Shown in pieces: positions 7,031 to 15,370 of a DNA stretch of 64,000 bases. The DNA lies in the NCBI RefSeq assembly GCF_025464955.1, contig NZ_JAODNM010000124.1:248001-312000 (forward strand). Reading direction: 5' to 3'. The number at the start of each line of letters is the position of its first letter. Position 1 is the first letter of the stretch. A program made the position numbers and the translations under genes. Source of the stretch: Amycolatopsis sp. Lineage in GTDB: Bacteria; Actinomycetota; Actinomycetes; Mycobacteriales; Pseudonocardiaceae. The notes under the pieces were generated by a model that ran no database searches, was not told where the DNA came from, and saw only the letters and a list, made by a program, of their open reading frames with translations.

Positions 7031-10000
7031 ATGCGATTCGGGATCCTCGGACCCACAGCGCTGCGCGGCGACGGCGGCGCGGTGCTGGCGGTGGGCGGGC
7101 CGCGGGTCCGGACGCTGCTCGCGTTGCTGCTGCTCGACGCCGGCCGCGTGGTTTCAGCCGAGCGCCTGATCGACGGGATGTACGGAGAGAACCCGCCGGA
7201 GGGCTCCGCGAATGCGTTGCAGTCGCAGGTTTCGCGGCTGCGCCTCGTCCTCAAGGCCACCAACGTCGCCGTCGAGTTCAGCGCCGCGGGTTACCGGCTC
7301 GACGTCGATCCTGACGACGTCGACGCGCATCGGTTCACGCGGCTGGCAGCTGAAGGGCACGCAGCGCTTGCGGCCAAGGAGCCCGCGAACGCGGCGACGG
7401 ACCTGCGGGAGGCGCTCGCGTTGTGGCGCGGTCCCGCCTTCGCCGACCTCACCGAAGCGCCGTTCGTCGAACCGCAGGCGGCGCGGCTGCACGAACTCCG
7501 GATGACGGCGACCGAGGACCGGATCGAGGCCGACCTCGCCCTCGGTCGACACCAGCAAGTCGCCGCCGAGTTGCGGGAGCTGGTCGCGGCCGATCCGCTG
7601 CGCGAGCGCTCGATCGCCCTGCTCATGCGGGCCTTGCACACGGGCGGACGTCAGGCGGACGCACTCGCCGTCTACGAGGACACGCGGCGCGCGCTGGCCG
7701 ACGAGCTCGGCGCGGACCCGGGTGCGGAACTCGCCGAAACCCATCTTTCCGTGCTGCGCGGCGAATCGACGTCGACAGCCCAACGCACCCTGCCCGCCCA
7801 GATCACCAGTTTCGTCGGCCGCTCGGACGACCTCCGACGCGTCGAACAGCTACTGGGCCGGGGCAGGCTCGTCACCCTCACCGGCCCGGGCGGCGCCGGC
7901 AAAACGCGGCTCGCCATCGAAGCCGCCGGGCGCCAGCCGGGTTCCGTCGCGTTCGTCGAACTCGCGCCGCTCACCGGCTCCGACGTGCCGAAAGCCGCAC
8001 TGTCCGCACTCGGCCTGCGGGAGACCACGCTGGCCGTGACTCCGGGAGTACCACCGCCGGACCCGACGAAACGGCTGGTCAGCGCGCTCGCCGAACGGCC
8101 GGCCCTGCTCGTCCTCGACAACTGCGAGCACGTCGTCGACGCGGCCGCGCGGCTCGCCGCCACCCTGCTCGCCGACTGCCCCGGGGTGCGCCTGCTGGTC
8201 ACCAGCCGCGAACCGCTCGGCATCACCGGCGAACTGATCTCGCCCGTTCCGCGTCTTGACGTGTCGCCGCCGGGCACCTCCGCCGTCGACTCGCTCGCTT
8301 ACCCGGCGATCCGGTTGTTCGCCGACCGGGCTGCGGCCGGGAGCGAGGACTTCGCCGTCGACGACTCGACGATCGGTGACGTCCAGCGCATCTGCGCCGC
8401 GCTGGACGGTTTGCCGCTCGCGATCGAGCTCGCCGCGGCACGGGTGCGATCGCTGCCGGTCGGGGAGATCGCTGTCCGGCTCGACGACCGGTTCCGGTTG
8501 CTGTCACGGGGAAGCCGGACGGCCGAAGCGCGGCACCGCACGCTGCGCGGGGTCGTCGAATGGAGCTGGGAGCTGCTCGGCGAAGACGAGCGGGAGCTGG
8601 CGCGACGGCTGACTGTGTTCTCCGGCGGCGCGACGCTCGACGCCGTCGAGCGGGTGTCCGGGCTGGCAGACACCGTCGAGCTGACCACCAGCCTGGTCGA
8701 CAAGTCGCTGGTCGAGGCCAACGGTGGCCGCTACCGCATGCTGGAGACGATCCGCGCGTTCTGCGACGAACGACTGGCCGAGGCCGGCGAGACCGAACGC
8801 CTGCGGGCGGCGCACGCCGCGTACTTCCTCGCGCTGGCCGAAGAAGCCGACCCACAGTTGCTCACGGCCGATCAGCTGGACTGGCTGGCGCGGCTCGACA
8901 CCGAGTACGACAACCTGCTCTCGGCGTTGCGCTGGGCCACGGACGCTGACCACGAGCTGGCACTGCGTCTCGTCGCCGCGCTGGCGACGTACTGGTGGAT
9001 GCGGGGGCGCCGGTTCGAGGGCGCGCAGCTGTGCCTCGAACTGGTGAAGACCCTCGGCCCGGAACCACCGGCCGGCCTGCCCGAGGAATTCCTGCTGTGC
9101 CTGCTCAGCGCCATGAGCGGGATGCCGGATCCCGAGCCCGTCCGGCCACACCGCGCCGTACTCGACGAGTTCGTCCGCGACCGGCCGTGGATACCGGAAC
9201 GGCCGATTCTCCATCTGTTGCTCGGGGTCGCGATGGGACCGCCGAAGGACATGAGCACCATCAGCGACTGGGAAGCGGGCGTGCGGGCCAACGGCGACCT
9301 GTGGATCCAAGGCCTGCTGGAACTCGGGGCCGGGCTGCGGGGGCTGCTGATCGGGGACTTGGCCGAAGCAGAGCGCGGGCTCGTCGAAGCGCTGGTCCTG
9401 TGCCGCGCGACCGGCGAGCGCTGGATGACCGCGTCCGCGCTGGGGGACCTGTCCATCCTCGTCGCGTGGCGTGGGCAGGCTCCCGAAGCGCTCGCCATGA
9501 TGGACGAGGCGCTCGACCTGATGCGCCAACTCGGCTCGAACGACGACGCCGCGGACCTGCTGTGCAAGCGCGCCGAATGCCGGGCGCGGTTCGGCGACCC
9601 GGTGGGCGCGCGAGCCGACTACGAAGTGGCGGTCCGCGCCGGGATGCCGGAAAGCCGTGCGGCCGGGATGCTCGGCCTCGCCGACCTGGCGCGGCTCGAA
9701 GGCGACCTGAGTACGGCACGGCGGCTGGGTGAACAGGCCCTCGCCGAGTGTCCGACCGGCGCGTTCAGCAACGAAGGCGTCCGGTCTCGGGCATTGATCG
9801 TGCTGGGCAGAGTCGCCGAAGCCGAGGGCAAGGTCGAAGAAGCGACCACACGGCATCGGCAGGCCCTGCTCTCGTCTGTCGATCACACGAACAGCACAGC
9901 CTCCGCACTCGCCGTCGAAGCGCTGGCGGGCGTCGCGCTGCTGGAGGGCGACCCCGGCCGTGCGGCGACCCTGCTCGGCGCGGGCGAATCGCTGCGCGGC

Positions 10001-10150
10001 ACGACGATGGCAGGCGATCCCGACGTCGCCAGGGTGGCTACGGCGGCGCGCGAGCTGACCGGTGAGCATGCCTTCGACAGCTCCTACGCGCTGGGCCGCG
10101 AGATGAACTCCCCCAAAGTGCTGACTGTGGCGGGCGTCGACAGCGCGTAA
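7031..10150 (+). CDS. AfsR/SARP-type transcriptional regulator (BTAD plus NB-ARC plus TPR-like repeats)
   Basis: A 1039-residue protein starting MRFGILGPTALRG. Residues 1-90 form an OmpR-like winged helix, and about 95-240 the bacterial transcriptional activation domain (ending ALAVYEDTRRALADELG, GAELAETH). The NB-ARC ATPase follows, with Walker A GPGGAGKT at 285-292 and the Walker B region LLVLDNCEHV at about 359-368. The C-terminal half is alpha-helical repeat. This architecture is that of AfsR-like activators of secondary metabolism or morphology. The frame opens earlier at 6968, but the ATG at 7031 matches the family N-terminus. No biosynthetic cluster adjoins it; the divergent sugar operon is the nearest candidate target. 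Confidence 0.92.
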   Translation: MRFGILGPTALRGDGGAVLAVGGPRVRTLLALLLLDAGRVVSAERLIDGMYGENPPEGSANALQSQVSRLRLVLKATNVAVEFSAAGYRLDVDPDDVDAHRFTRLAAEGHAALAAKEPANAATDLREALALWRGPAFADLTEAPFVEPQAARLHELRMTATEDRIEADLALGRHQQVAAELRELVAADPLRERSIALLMRALHTGGRQADALAVYEDTRRALADELGADPGAELAETHLSVLRGESTSTAQRTLPAQITSFVGRSDDLRRVEQLLGRGRLVTLTGPGGAGKTRLAIEAAGRQPGSVAFVELAPLTGSDVPKAALSALGLRETTLAVTPGVPPPDPTKRLVSALAERPALLVLDNCEHVVDAAARLAATLLADCPGVRLLVTSREPLGITGELISPVPRLDVSPPGTSAVDSLAYPAIRLFADRAAAGSEDFAVDDSTIGDVQRICAALDGLPLAIELAAARVRSLPVGEIAVRLDDRFRLLSRGSRTAEARHRTLRGVVEWSWELLGEDERELARRLTVFSGGATLDAVERVSGLADTVELTTSLVDKSLVEANGGRYRMLETIRAFCDERLAEAGETERLRAAHAAYFLALAEEADPQLLTADQLDWLARLDTEYDNLLSALRWATDADHELALRLVAALATYWWMRGRRFEGAQLCLELVKTLGPEPPAGLPEEFLLCLLSAMSGMPDPEPVRPHRAVLDEFVRDRPWIPERPILHLLLGVAMGPPKDMSTISDWEAGVRANGDLWIQGLLELGAGLRGLLIGDLAEAERGLVEALVLCRATGERWMTASALGDLSILVAWRGQAPEALAMMDEALDLMRQLGSNDDAADLLCKRAECRARFGDPVGARADYEVAVRAGMPESRAAGMLGLADLARLEGDLSTARRLGEQALAECPTGAFSNEGVRSRALIVLGRVAEAEGKVEEATTRHRQALLSSVDHTNSTASALAVEALAGVALLEGDPGRAATLLGAGESLRGTTMAGDPDVARVATAARELTGEHAFDSSYALGREMNSPKVLTVAGVDSA

Positions 10151-10161
10151 CCTGGTCGATC

Positions 10162-11343
10162 GTGCGCACTGTCGTGGTGATCGGTGGCGGGATACTCGGA
10201 CTCGCCGTGGCCTGGGAGCTGACCAGGCGCGGCACGGACGTCACCGTGCTGGAGAAAGAGGACCGGTGGGCCGCCCACCAGACCGGTCACAACTCCAATG
10301 TGGTCCACGCCGGGCTGTACTACAAACCCGGCTCGGCCAAGGCCACCATGTCGACCGCGGGCAATCGGTCCATTGTGGACTTCGCGAAGCAGTACGGGGT
10401 CCCGGTGGAGATCTGCGGCAAGCTCGTCGTCGCCACCTCCGACGCCGAGTTGCCCGCCTTGAAGGTGCTCGCCGAGCGCGCCGAAGCCAACGGTGTCCCG
10501 GCGAAGCTGATCTCGGCGCGGGAAGCCGCCGAGTATGAGCCTGAGGTGTCCTGCGTCGCCGCGCTGCGGGTCGAATCCACCGGGATCATCGACTTTCCCG
10601 TCGTGTGCACCACGCTCGTGCGGCTGCTCGACGAAGCCGACTCAGACCTGCGCCTCAACACCACGGCACTCGGCATCCGCGCGGGTTCGGCGGGCGGGGT
10701 CGAGGTCGCGACGAACGACGAAGTCATCCGCGCGGACGCGCTCGTCAACTGCGCGGGGCTGCAGTCCGACCGGGTGGCGCGCCTCGCGGGCCTCGAGCCG
10801 AGCGCGCGGATCGTGCCGTTCCGCGGCGAGTACTACGAACTGCGGCCCGAACGCCGTCACCTCGTGCGCGGGCTGATCTACCCGGTGCCGGACGCGTCGC
10901 TGCCGTTCCTCGGCGTCCATCTGACGCGCATGCTCGACGGCAGCGTCCACGCCGGCCCGAACGCCGTGCTGGCGCTCAGCCGCGAGGGCTACAGCTGGGG
11001 CGACATCTCGGTGAAGGACATCGCCGAGATCGCGACCTTCCCCGGTGTGTGGAAACTCGCGCGTAAGTACGCCTACCCGACAGGCCTCGACGAGGTGCGC
11101 CGCTCGTTCTCCCAGCGCCGCTTCGCCGCGAGCCTCGCCCGCCTCGTGCCCGCGGTGCGTCCGGAGGACCTCGTGCGCCAAGGCTCCGGTGTCCGAGCGC
11201 AGGCACTCCTGCCCAGCGGCGCGCTGGTCGACGACTTCCTCATCGAGTCCGCGCCCAACCAGGTCCACGTCCTCAACGCGCCCTCACCAGCCGCCACCAG
11301 CGCGCTGGAGATCGCGAAGCACATCGCCGACCGCGTGGGCTAG
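10162..11343 (+). CDS. lhgO: L-2-hydroxyglutarate oxidase
   Basis: A 393-residue FAD enzyme of the DAO family. The dinucleotide motif VVVIGGGILGLAVAWEL is at residues 4-20, with an acidic residue ending the second strand (VLEKE). The family segment TGHNSNVVHAGLYY at about 41-54 is characteristic of LhgO and distinguishes it from glycerol-3-phosphate dehydrogenases and other amine oxidases. It oxidises L-2-hydroxyglutarate, a side product of central metabolism, to 2-oxoglutarate, passing electrons to oxygen or to the membrane. It starts at GTG 11 bases after the regulator gene and may be read through from it. Family identity is firm; the electron acceptor is not visible in the sequence. Confidence 0.92.
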   Translation: MRTVVVIGGGILGLAVAWELTRRGTDVTVLEKEDRWAAHQTGHNSNVVHAGLYYKPGSAKATMSTAGNRSIVDFAKQYGVPVEICGKLVVATSDAELPALKVLAERAEANGVPAKLISAREAAEYEPEVSCVAALRVESTGIIDFPVVCTTLVRLLDEADSDLRLNTTALGIRAGSAGGVEVATNDEVIRADALVNCAGLQSDRVARLAGLEPSARIVPFRGEYYELRPERRHLVRGLIYPVPDASLPFLGVHLTRMLDGSVHAGPNAVLALSREGYSWGDISVKDIAEIATFPGVWKLARKYAYPTGLDEVRRSFSQRRFAASLARLVPAVRPEDLVRQGSGVRAQALLPSGALVDDFLIESAPNQVHVLNAPSPAATSALEIAKHIADRVG

Positions 11344-11354
11344 GGCAGGGACCT

Positions 11355-11403
11355 CGTGAAGGCCTAGTTGAGTGCGCCTTACGCCATGAAGGTGGCCTTC
11401 ACG
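11355..11403. repeat. Degenerate second copy of the dispersed palindrome
   Basis: CGTGAAGGCC (11355-11364) is complementary to GGCCTTCACG (11394-11403). The right part shares TGAAGGTGGCCTTCACG with the palindrome at 3042-3096. Like that copy it lies between convergent genes (ends at 11343 and 11569). The rest of the 225-base gap (11404-11568) holds nothing I can name. Confidence 0.6.
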
Positions 11404-11568
11404 ACAGGTCACAACGCCCCACCTGCCGCATCAGCCGCACCAGTCACAACGACACGACGCGACAGGCCCTCGAACCCCTTGCGCGTTCACCAACTCGCCC
11501 CGGTCCTTGCTGCAGTAAAGCCGAACCCGCACCTCAACCGACCAACCACCCTCAAGGCGTGATCGGCC

Positions 11569-12561
11569 TCAGCTGGCGGGCAGGTTTCCGGTGACCAGCG
11601 GGATCGCGGCCTTGACCTCGTCGCACATCTTGGTGCTGTCGGTCAGGTTGCCGCTCGTGAGCATCACCGACGACTTGTCGGTCACCGCAAGCGTCGCCGA
11701 GCAGTTCCCCGGCAGGCCGCCGGCCACTGGGAACACGGTCCAGTTCTTCCCGGCTGACGGGAAGGGCTGGCCTTCGACGTCGAGGCCAGGCCAGCCGGTG
11801 GCCGGGGTCGACGGATCGACCCAGACGTCCAGTGCCTTCACGCCTTGGGGACCGTCAGTGTCTTTCCACTCGCAGCCGGGGGCGAGTTTGGTGGTTCCGC
11901 CGCCCATGGATTGCCCGGGGCCGGTCAGGTTGAGCTGGGTGACCTGAGCCGCGGTCAGCAGCTTGCACGGGTCCACTGTGGCCAGCGGGCCGGAGGGCGT
12001 GGTCGAGCTCGGCGCCGACGGAGCGGGCGCGGGCGCGCCGCCCGGCAGCTGGGAGCCGATGAACGGCAACGCCGCCTTGCCGAGGTCGCACGCCTTCGTG
12101 TCGTCGGAGTCGTTGTAGGAATCCACGGTCACGAAGGACGTCGGCGACAGCACGATGTCGAGGCTGCAGTAGAAGCTTCCCAGGATGTTGGCGTAGCGCT
12201 GCCACTTCAGGCCGCCGGCGGTGACCGTGTCCATCAGCTGCGCGCCGTTGATGTAGTCGGAGAACGACAGGTCCGTGGCCCAGCCGACGTCGAGCGAGTT
12301 CGTCGGCGCGGCCGGGTCGCTGATCTCCCAGTGGCAGGAAGGCGGGACGATCTTGTCCGGGTCGCCCTTGATGGCCTTCGGCGTAGTCGTCAGACCAAGC
12401 GACGTCGCCTGTGCGGCGGTCACCAGGGTGCAGGGGTCATCGGCCTTCTTGACCGGTCCCTGGCCCGGTACCGGCTGTGCCGAACCGACCACTGTGGACG
12501 TGCAGGCCCCGAGCAGGACCGTCCCCGAAAGCGCCAAACCCAGCAACGCGAGTCGCTTCAC
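11569..12561 (-). CDS. Lipoprotein with two tandem DUF3558 domains
   Basis: A 330-residue secreted lipoprotein. The start is the GTG at 12561, just after a strong GGGAGGGAG ribosome site. The signal peptide KRLALLGLALSGTVLLGAC ends in a lipobox whose cysteine would be lipidated. Two homologous domains follow, one opening DPCTLVTAAQATSLGL (about residue 40) and one DPCKLLTAAQVTQLNL (about 195). Each has the CxW(E/K) segment and a late cysteine typical of DUF3558, found in actinobacterial outer-surface lipoproteins of unknown role. The Pro/Ala/Ser-rich linker between them is visible. DUF3558 lipoproteins often have one domain, so the duplication is worth noting. Confidence 0.85.
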   Translation of the reverse strand: MKRLALLGLALSGTVLLGACTSTVVGSAQPVPGQGPVKKADDPCTLVTAAQATSLGLTTTPKAIKGDPDKIVPPSCHWEISDPAAPTNSLDVGWATDLSFSDYINGAQLMDTVTAGGLKWQRYANILGSFYCSLDIVLSPTSFVTVDSYNDSDDTKACDLGKAALPFIGSQLPGGAPAPAPSAPSSTTPSGPLATVDPCKLLTAAQVTQLNLTGPGQSMGGGTTKLAPGCEWKDTDGPQGVKALDVWVDPSTPATGWPGLDVEGQPFPSAGKNWTVFPVAGGLPGNCSATLAVTDKSSVMLTSGNLTDSTKMCDEVKAAIPLVTGNLPAS

Positions 12562-12592
12562 CGATGATCTCCCTCCCCCGACCGCTCGCACT

Positions 12593-13861
12593 TTACTTCT
12601 TGCGAGGGCTCAGCACCTCGAGACCGCCGAGATAGGGGCGCAGCGCTTCGGGGACCCGGACGGAACCGTCTTCGAGCTGGTGATTTTCCAGGATCGCCAC
12701 GATCCAGCGTGTGGTCGCGAGCGTGCCGTTGAGGGTCGCGGCGATCTGCGGCTTGCCCTTGTCGTCGCGGTAGCGGACGCCGAGCCGCCGTGCCTGGAAC
12801 GTCGTGCAGTTCGACGTCGACGTCAGCTCGCGGTACGCCTCCTGCGACGGGAACCAGGCCTCGCAGTCGAACTTGCGCGACGCGCTGGAGCCGAGGTCGC
12901 CGCCGGCGGTGTCGATGACCCGGTACGGAACCTCGATCTTGCCGAGCATTTCCTCTTCCCAGCCGAGCAGCCGGGCGTGCTCGGCCTCGGCGTCCTCGGG
13001 ACGGCAGTAGGTGAACATCTCGATCTTGTCGAACTGGTGCACGCGGATGATGCCGCGCGTGTCCTTGCCGTAGCTGCCGGCTTCGCGGCGGAAGCACGAC
13101 GACCAGCCCGCATACCGGCGCGGACCCTCGGCGACCTCGATGATCTCGTCGGAGTGGTAACCAGCCAGCGGCACCTCCGACGTCCCGACGAGGTACAGGT
13201 CGTCGTCGCGCAGCCGGTAGACCTCCGCGTCGTGCGCGCCGAGGAAACCGGTGCCCGCCATGATCTCCGGCCGCACCAGCGCGGGGGTGATCATCAGCTG
13301 GAAGCCGTTCGCGAGCGCCTGCGAGGTGGCCATGTTGAGCAAGGCGAGCTGCAGCTGCGCGCCGATCCCGGTGAGGAAGTAGAACCGCGAGCCCGAGACC
13401 TTCGCGCCGCGTTCCATGTCGATCGCGCCGAGGCCCTCGCCGAGGTCGAGGTGGTCGAGCGGGGTGAAGTCGAACTTCTTCGGCTCGCCGACGTGCTTGA
13501 GCACGACGTAGTCGTCTTCGCCGCCGGCGGGCGCGTCCGGGTGCACGATGTTCGACACCGAGCGGTGCAGCTGGGCGAACTCCTCGTCGGCGCGGGTTTG
13601 TTCGGCCTCGGCCGCCTTGGTCTCGGCGGCGAGCTCCTTGCCCTTGGCCAGCAACGCGGCCCGCTCGTCACCGGCGGCCTTGCCGACCGAGCGACCCAAC
13701 GTCTTCTGCTCGGCCCTCAGGTTGTCGGCGCGCGCGATCGCGGAACGCCGACTGGTGTCGAGGGAGAGCAGCCTGTCGACCACTCCTTCGTCCTCACCAC
13801 GGGCGCGCTGCGAAGCGCGCACGGCATCCGGGTTGTCGCGCAGAATCCTGGGGTCAATCAC
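12593..13861 (-). CDS. serS: Seryl-tRNA synthetase
   Basis: A 422-residue class II aminoacyl-tRNA synthetase that charges tRNA-Ser in the cytoplasm. The N-terminal 110 residues form the tRNA-binding antiparallel coiled coil (start IDPRILRDNPDAV). Then come the serine-binding TSEVPLAGYH, motif 2 in FRREAGSYGKDTRG with IRVHQFDKIEMF, and motif 3 near the C-terminus (NGTLATTRWIVAILE). Length is standard. The GTG start has no clear ribosome site; a TACGCT hexamer seven bases upstream (minus strand) could serve a leaderless promoter. The stop lies 31 bases before the start of the lipoprotein gene downstream. Confidence 0.98.
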   Translation of the reverse strand: MIDPRILRDNPDAVRASQRARGEDEGVVDRLLSLDTSRRSAIARADNLRAEQKTLGRSVGKAAGDERAALLAKGKELAAETKAAEAEQTRADEEFAQLHRSVSNIVHPDAPAGGEDDYVVLKHVGEPKKFDFTPLDHLDLGEGLGAIDMERGAKVSGSRFYFLTGIGAQLQLALLNMATSQALANGFQLMITPALVRPEIMAGTGFLGAHDAEVYRLRDDDLYLVGTSEVPLAGYHSDEIIEVAEGPRRYAGWSSCFRREAGSYGKDTRGIIRVHQFDKIEMFTYCRPEDAEAEHARLLGWEEEMLGKIEVPYRVIDTAGGDLGSSASRKFDCEAWFPSQEAYRELTSTSNCTTFQARRLGVRYRDDKGKPQIAATLNGTLATTRWIVAILENHQLEDGSVRVPEALRPYLGGLEVLSPRKK

Positions 13862-13927
13862 GCGACAGAGCGTATCCGCATGCCACTGGCGACCTCGAAC
13901 CAGTTTCGGTATAAGGCTCGACCGCGG

Positions 13928-14833
13928 TCAGCCGCGGACGAATTTCGCCACGATGGCAGCGAGTTGCTCGCCGGCGTCCTCCTGGAGGAAGTGACCGGCA
14001 CCGGGCACCGTCGGGTGCTCGAGCCCGGCCGCGCCCTTCATCGAACGCTGCAGGATCGGGCCCATCGCGCCGGTGATCGGGTCACTGTCGGAGAACGCGC
14101 ACAGGAACGGCAGGTCCAGCTCGGTCAACGTCGCCCAGGCTGCGCGGTTTGCCTCGGACGCCGGATTGTCCGGACGGGTCGGCACGAGCGACGGCATCGC
14201 GCGTGGGCCGGCCTTGTACATCTCGTTGGGGAACGGCGCGTCGTACGCGGCGCGGACCTCCGGCGCGAGCTCGGTACGGCAGCCGGATTGCACGAACCGG
14301 CCGACGTCGAGCACCTGCGCGTTCTCCACCGCGTCGTGGAACGCCCACCAGAGCTTGGGCATGTCGGTGTCGCCGGTCGGCAGGCCGGTGTTCGCGGCGA
14401 CGACGCGGGCGAACCGCTCCGGGTTCTCCGCGACCAGCCGCAGCCCGATCAGGCCGCCCCAGTCCTGCCCGACGACCGTGACGTCGTGCAGGTCCAGGGC
14501 GTCGAACGCGAGCGCGCGCATCCACTCGACGTGGCGGGCGTAGCTGTGGTCGACGATGTCGCCCGGCTTGTCCGAGCGGCCGAACCCGACCAGGTCCGGC
14601 GCGATCGCCCGCAGGCCCGCGTCGGCCAGCACGGGCAGCATCTTGCGGTAGAGGTACGACCAGCTCGGCTCGCCGTGCAGCAGCAGGACGGGTGGTCCGT
14701 CCGCTGGTCCTGCCTCCACATAAGCGACTCTGATCAAGCCGCCCTGTGGGTCCGAAATGTCCGCGTAGTGCGGCGCGTAGGCGAAGTCGGGCAGGTCCGC
14801 GAACCGGTCGTCCGGTGTCCTCAGTAGGCGCAC
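13928..14833 (-). CDS. Haloalkane dehalogenase-like alpha/beta hydrolase
   Basis: A 301-residue alpha/beta hydrolase. The oxyanion segment LLLHGEPSWSYLYRKMLP is near residue 52. The nucleophile elbow VVGQDWGGLIGLRL has Asp as nucleophile, followed by Trp, as in haloalkane dehalogenases (halide-stabilising Trp). The catalytic His lies in PGAGHFLQED near the C-terminus. Size and motifs match the DhmA type. It would cleave a carbon-halogen bond to give an alcohol, although epoxide hydrolases are close relatives and the natural substrate is not known. The GTG start is preceded by TACCGT and seven bases, a possible leaderless promoter. Confidence 0.85.
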   Translation of the reverse strand: MRLLRTPDDRFADLPDFAYAPHYADISDPQGGLIRVAYVEAGPADGPPVLLLHGEPSWSYLYRKMLPVLADAGLRAIAPDLVGFGRSDKPGDIVDHSYARHVEWMRALAFDALDLHDVTVVGQDWGGLIGLRLVAENPERFARVVAANTGLPTGDTDMPKLWWAFHDAVENAQVLDVGRFVQSGCRTELAPEVRAAYDAPFPNEMYKAGPRAMPSLVPTRPDNPASEANRAAWATLTELDLPFLCAFSDSDPITGAMGPILQRSMKGAAGLEHPTVPGAGHFLQEDAGEQLAAIVAKFVRG

Positions 14834-14853
14834 CTACCCCACGGTAGTGGAAC

Positions 14854-15306
14854 TCAGGAGATGGCGACGGCGATGACGAGCCCCAGTGCGATGTGCGCGG
14901 CCGCGACGACGACGCTGACCGGCTCGAACTTCTCGCTTTCGATGGTCTCGCCGACGTTGATCCGGGTCGCCCACTCCAGCAGCCGGACGGCGATGACCTG
15001 GACGACGATCCCGATCAGGCCGTAGACCAGCGCGGTGATCAGGCCGCCGGTCAGATCGCTGTCGGAGTTGGCGATGGCCACCACGATGATGAACGCCATC
15101 GACAGCAGCCCGGACGCCGTGACGATCACGGCGTTCGGCAGGCCGCGGTGGACCAGCTGCGACAGCTTGCCGGGCGTGGTCCAGTCGATCGCGTAGAACC
15201 CGATGAACATCAGCAGCAGGCCGACGACCCCGTAGAGCAGGATCGCCCCGATCCCGCGGACGAGGTCATGGCCGAACGTGCTGGACAGCGCAAGCGTGGT
15301 CGTCAT
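14854..15306 (-). CDS. DUF350-family integral membrane protein
   Basis: A 150-residue protein with four predicted membrane helices, about residues 15-38, 52-75, 85-105 and 125-148 (for example IGAILLYGVVGLLLMFIGFYAIDW and LITALVYGLIGIVVQVIAVRLLEW). This is the UPF0719/DUF350 pattern seen in E. coli YjfL. The ATG at 15306 was chosen over an earlier GTG because GGGAG lies at the right distance. It is the last gene of a block with the YgiC-like ligase (15371) and the YgiB-like membrane protein (16538). Comparative genomics repeatedly links DUF350 with YgiC/YjfC ligases; the biochemical role is unknown. Confidence 0.82.
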   Translation of the reverse strand: MTTTLALSSTFGHDLVRGIGAILLYGVVGLLLMFIGFYAIDWTTPGKLSQLVHRGLPNAVIVTASGLLSMAFIIVVAIANSDSDLTGGLITALVYGLIGIVVQVIAVRLLEWATRINVGETIESEKFEPVSVVVAAAHIALGLVIAVAIS

Positions 15307-15370
15307 CGGGTCTCCCACTGATTTGGACGCAGCCGGGTGGCGCCCGAATTATGCCGCTGTGAGGTCTCTT

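Noticed and set aside
11368..11562. 64-codon plus-strand frame after lhgO
   Set aside because: It starts inside the dispersed palindrome, has poor coding composition and no ribosome site.
12275..14827. Long plus-strand frame of 850 codons
   Set aside because: It is antisense to the lipoprotein, serS and dehalogenase genes, all firmly identified. Long antisense frames are expected in DNA with such high third-position GC.
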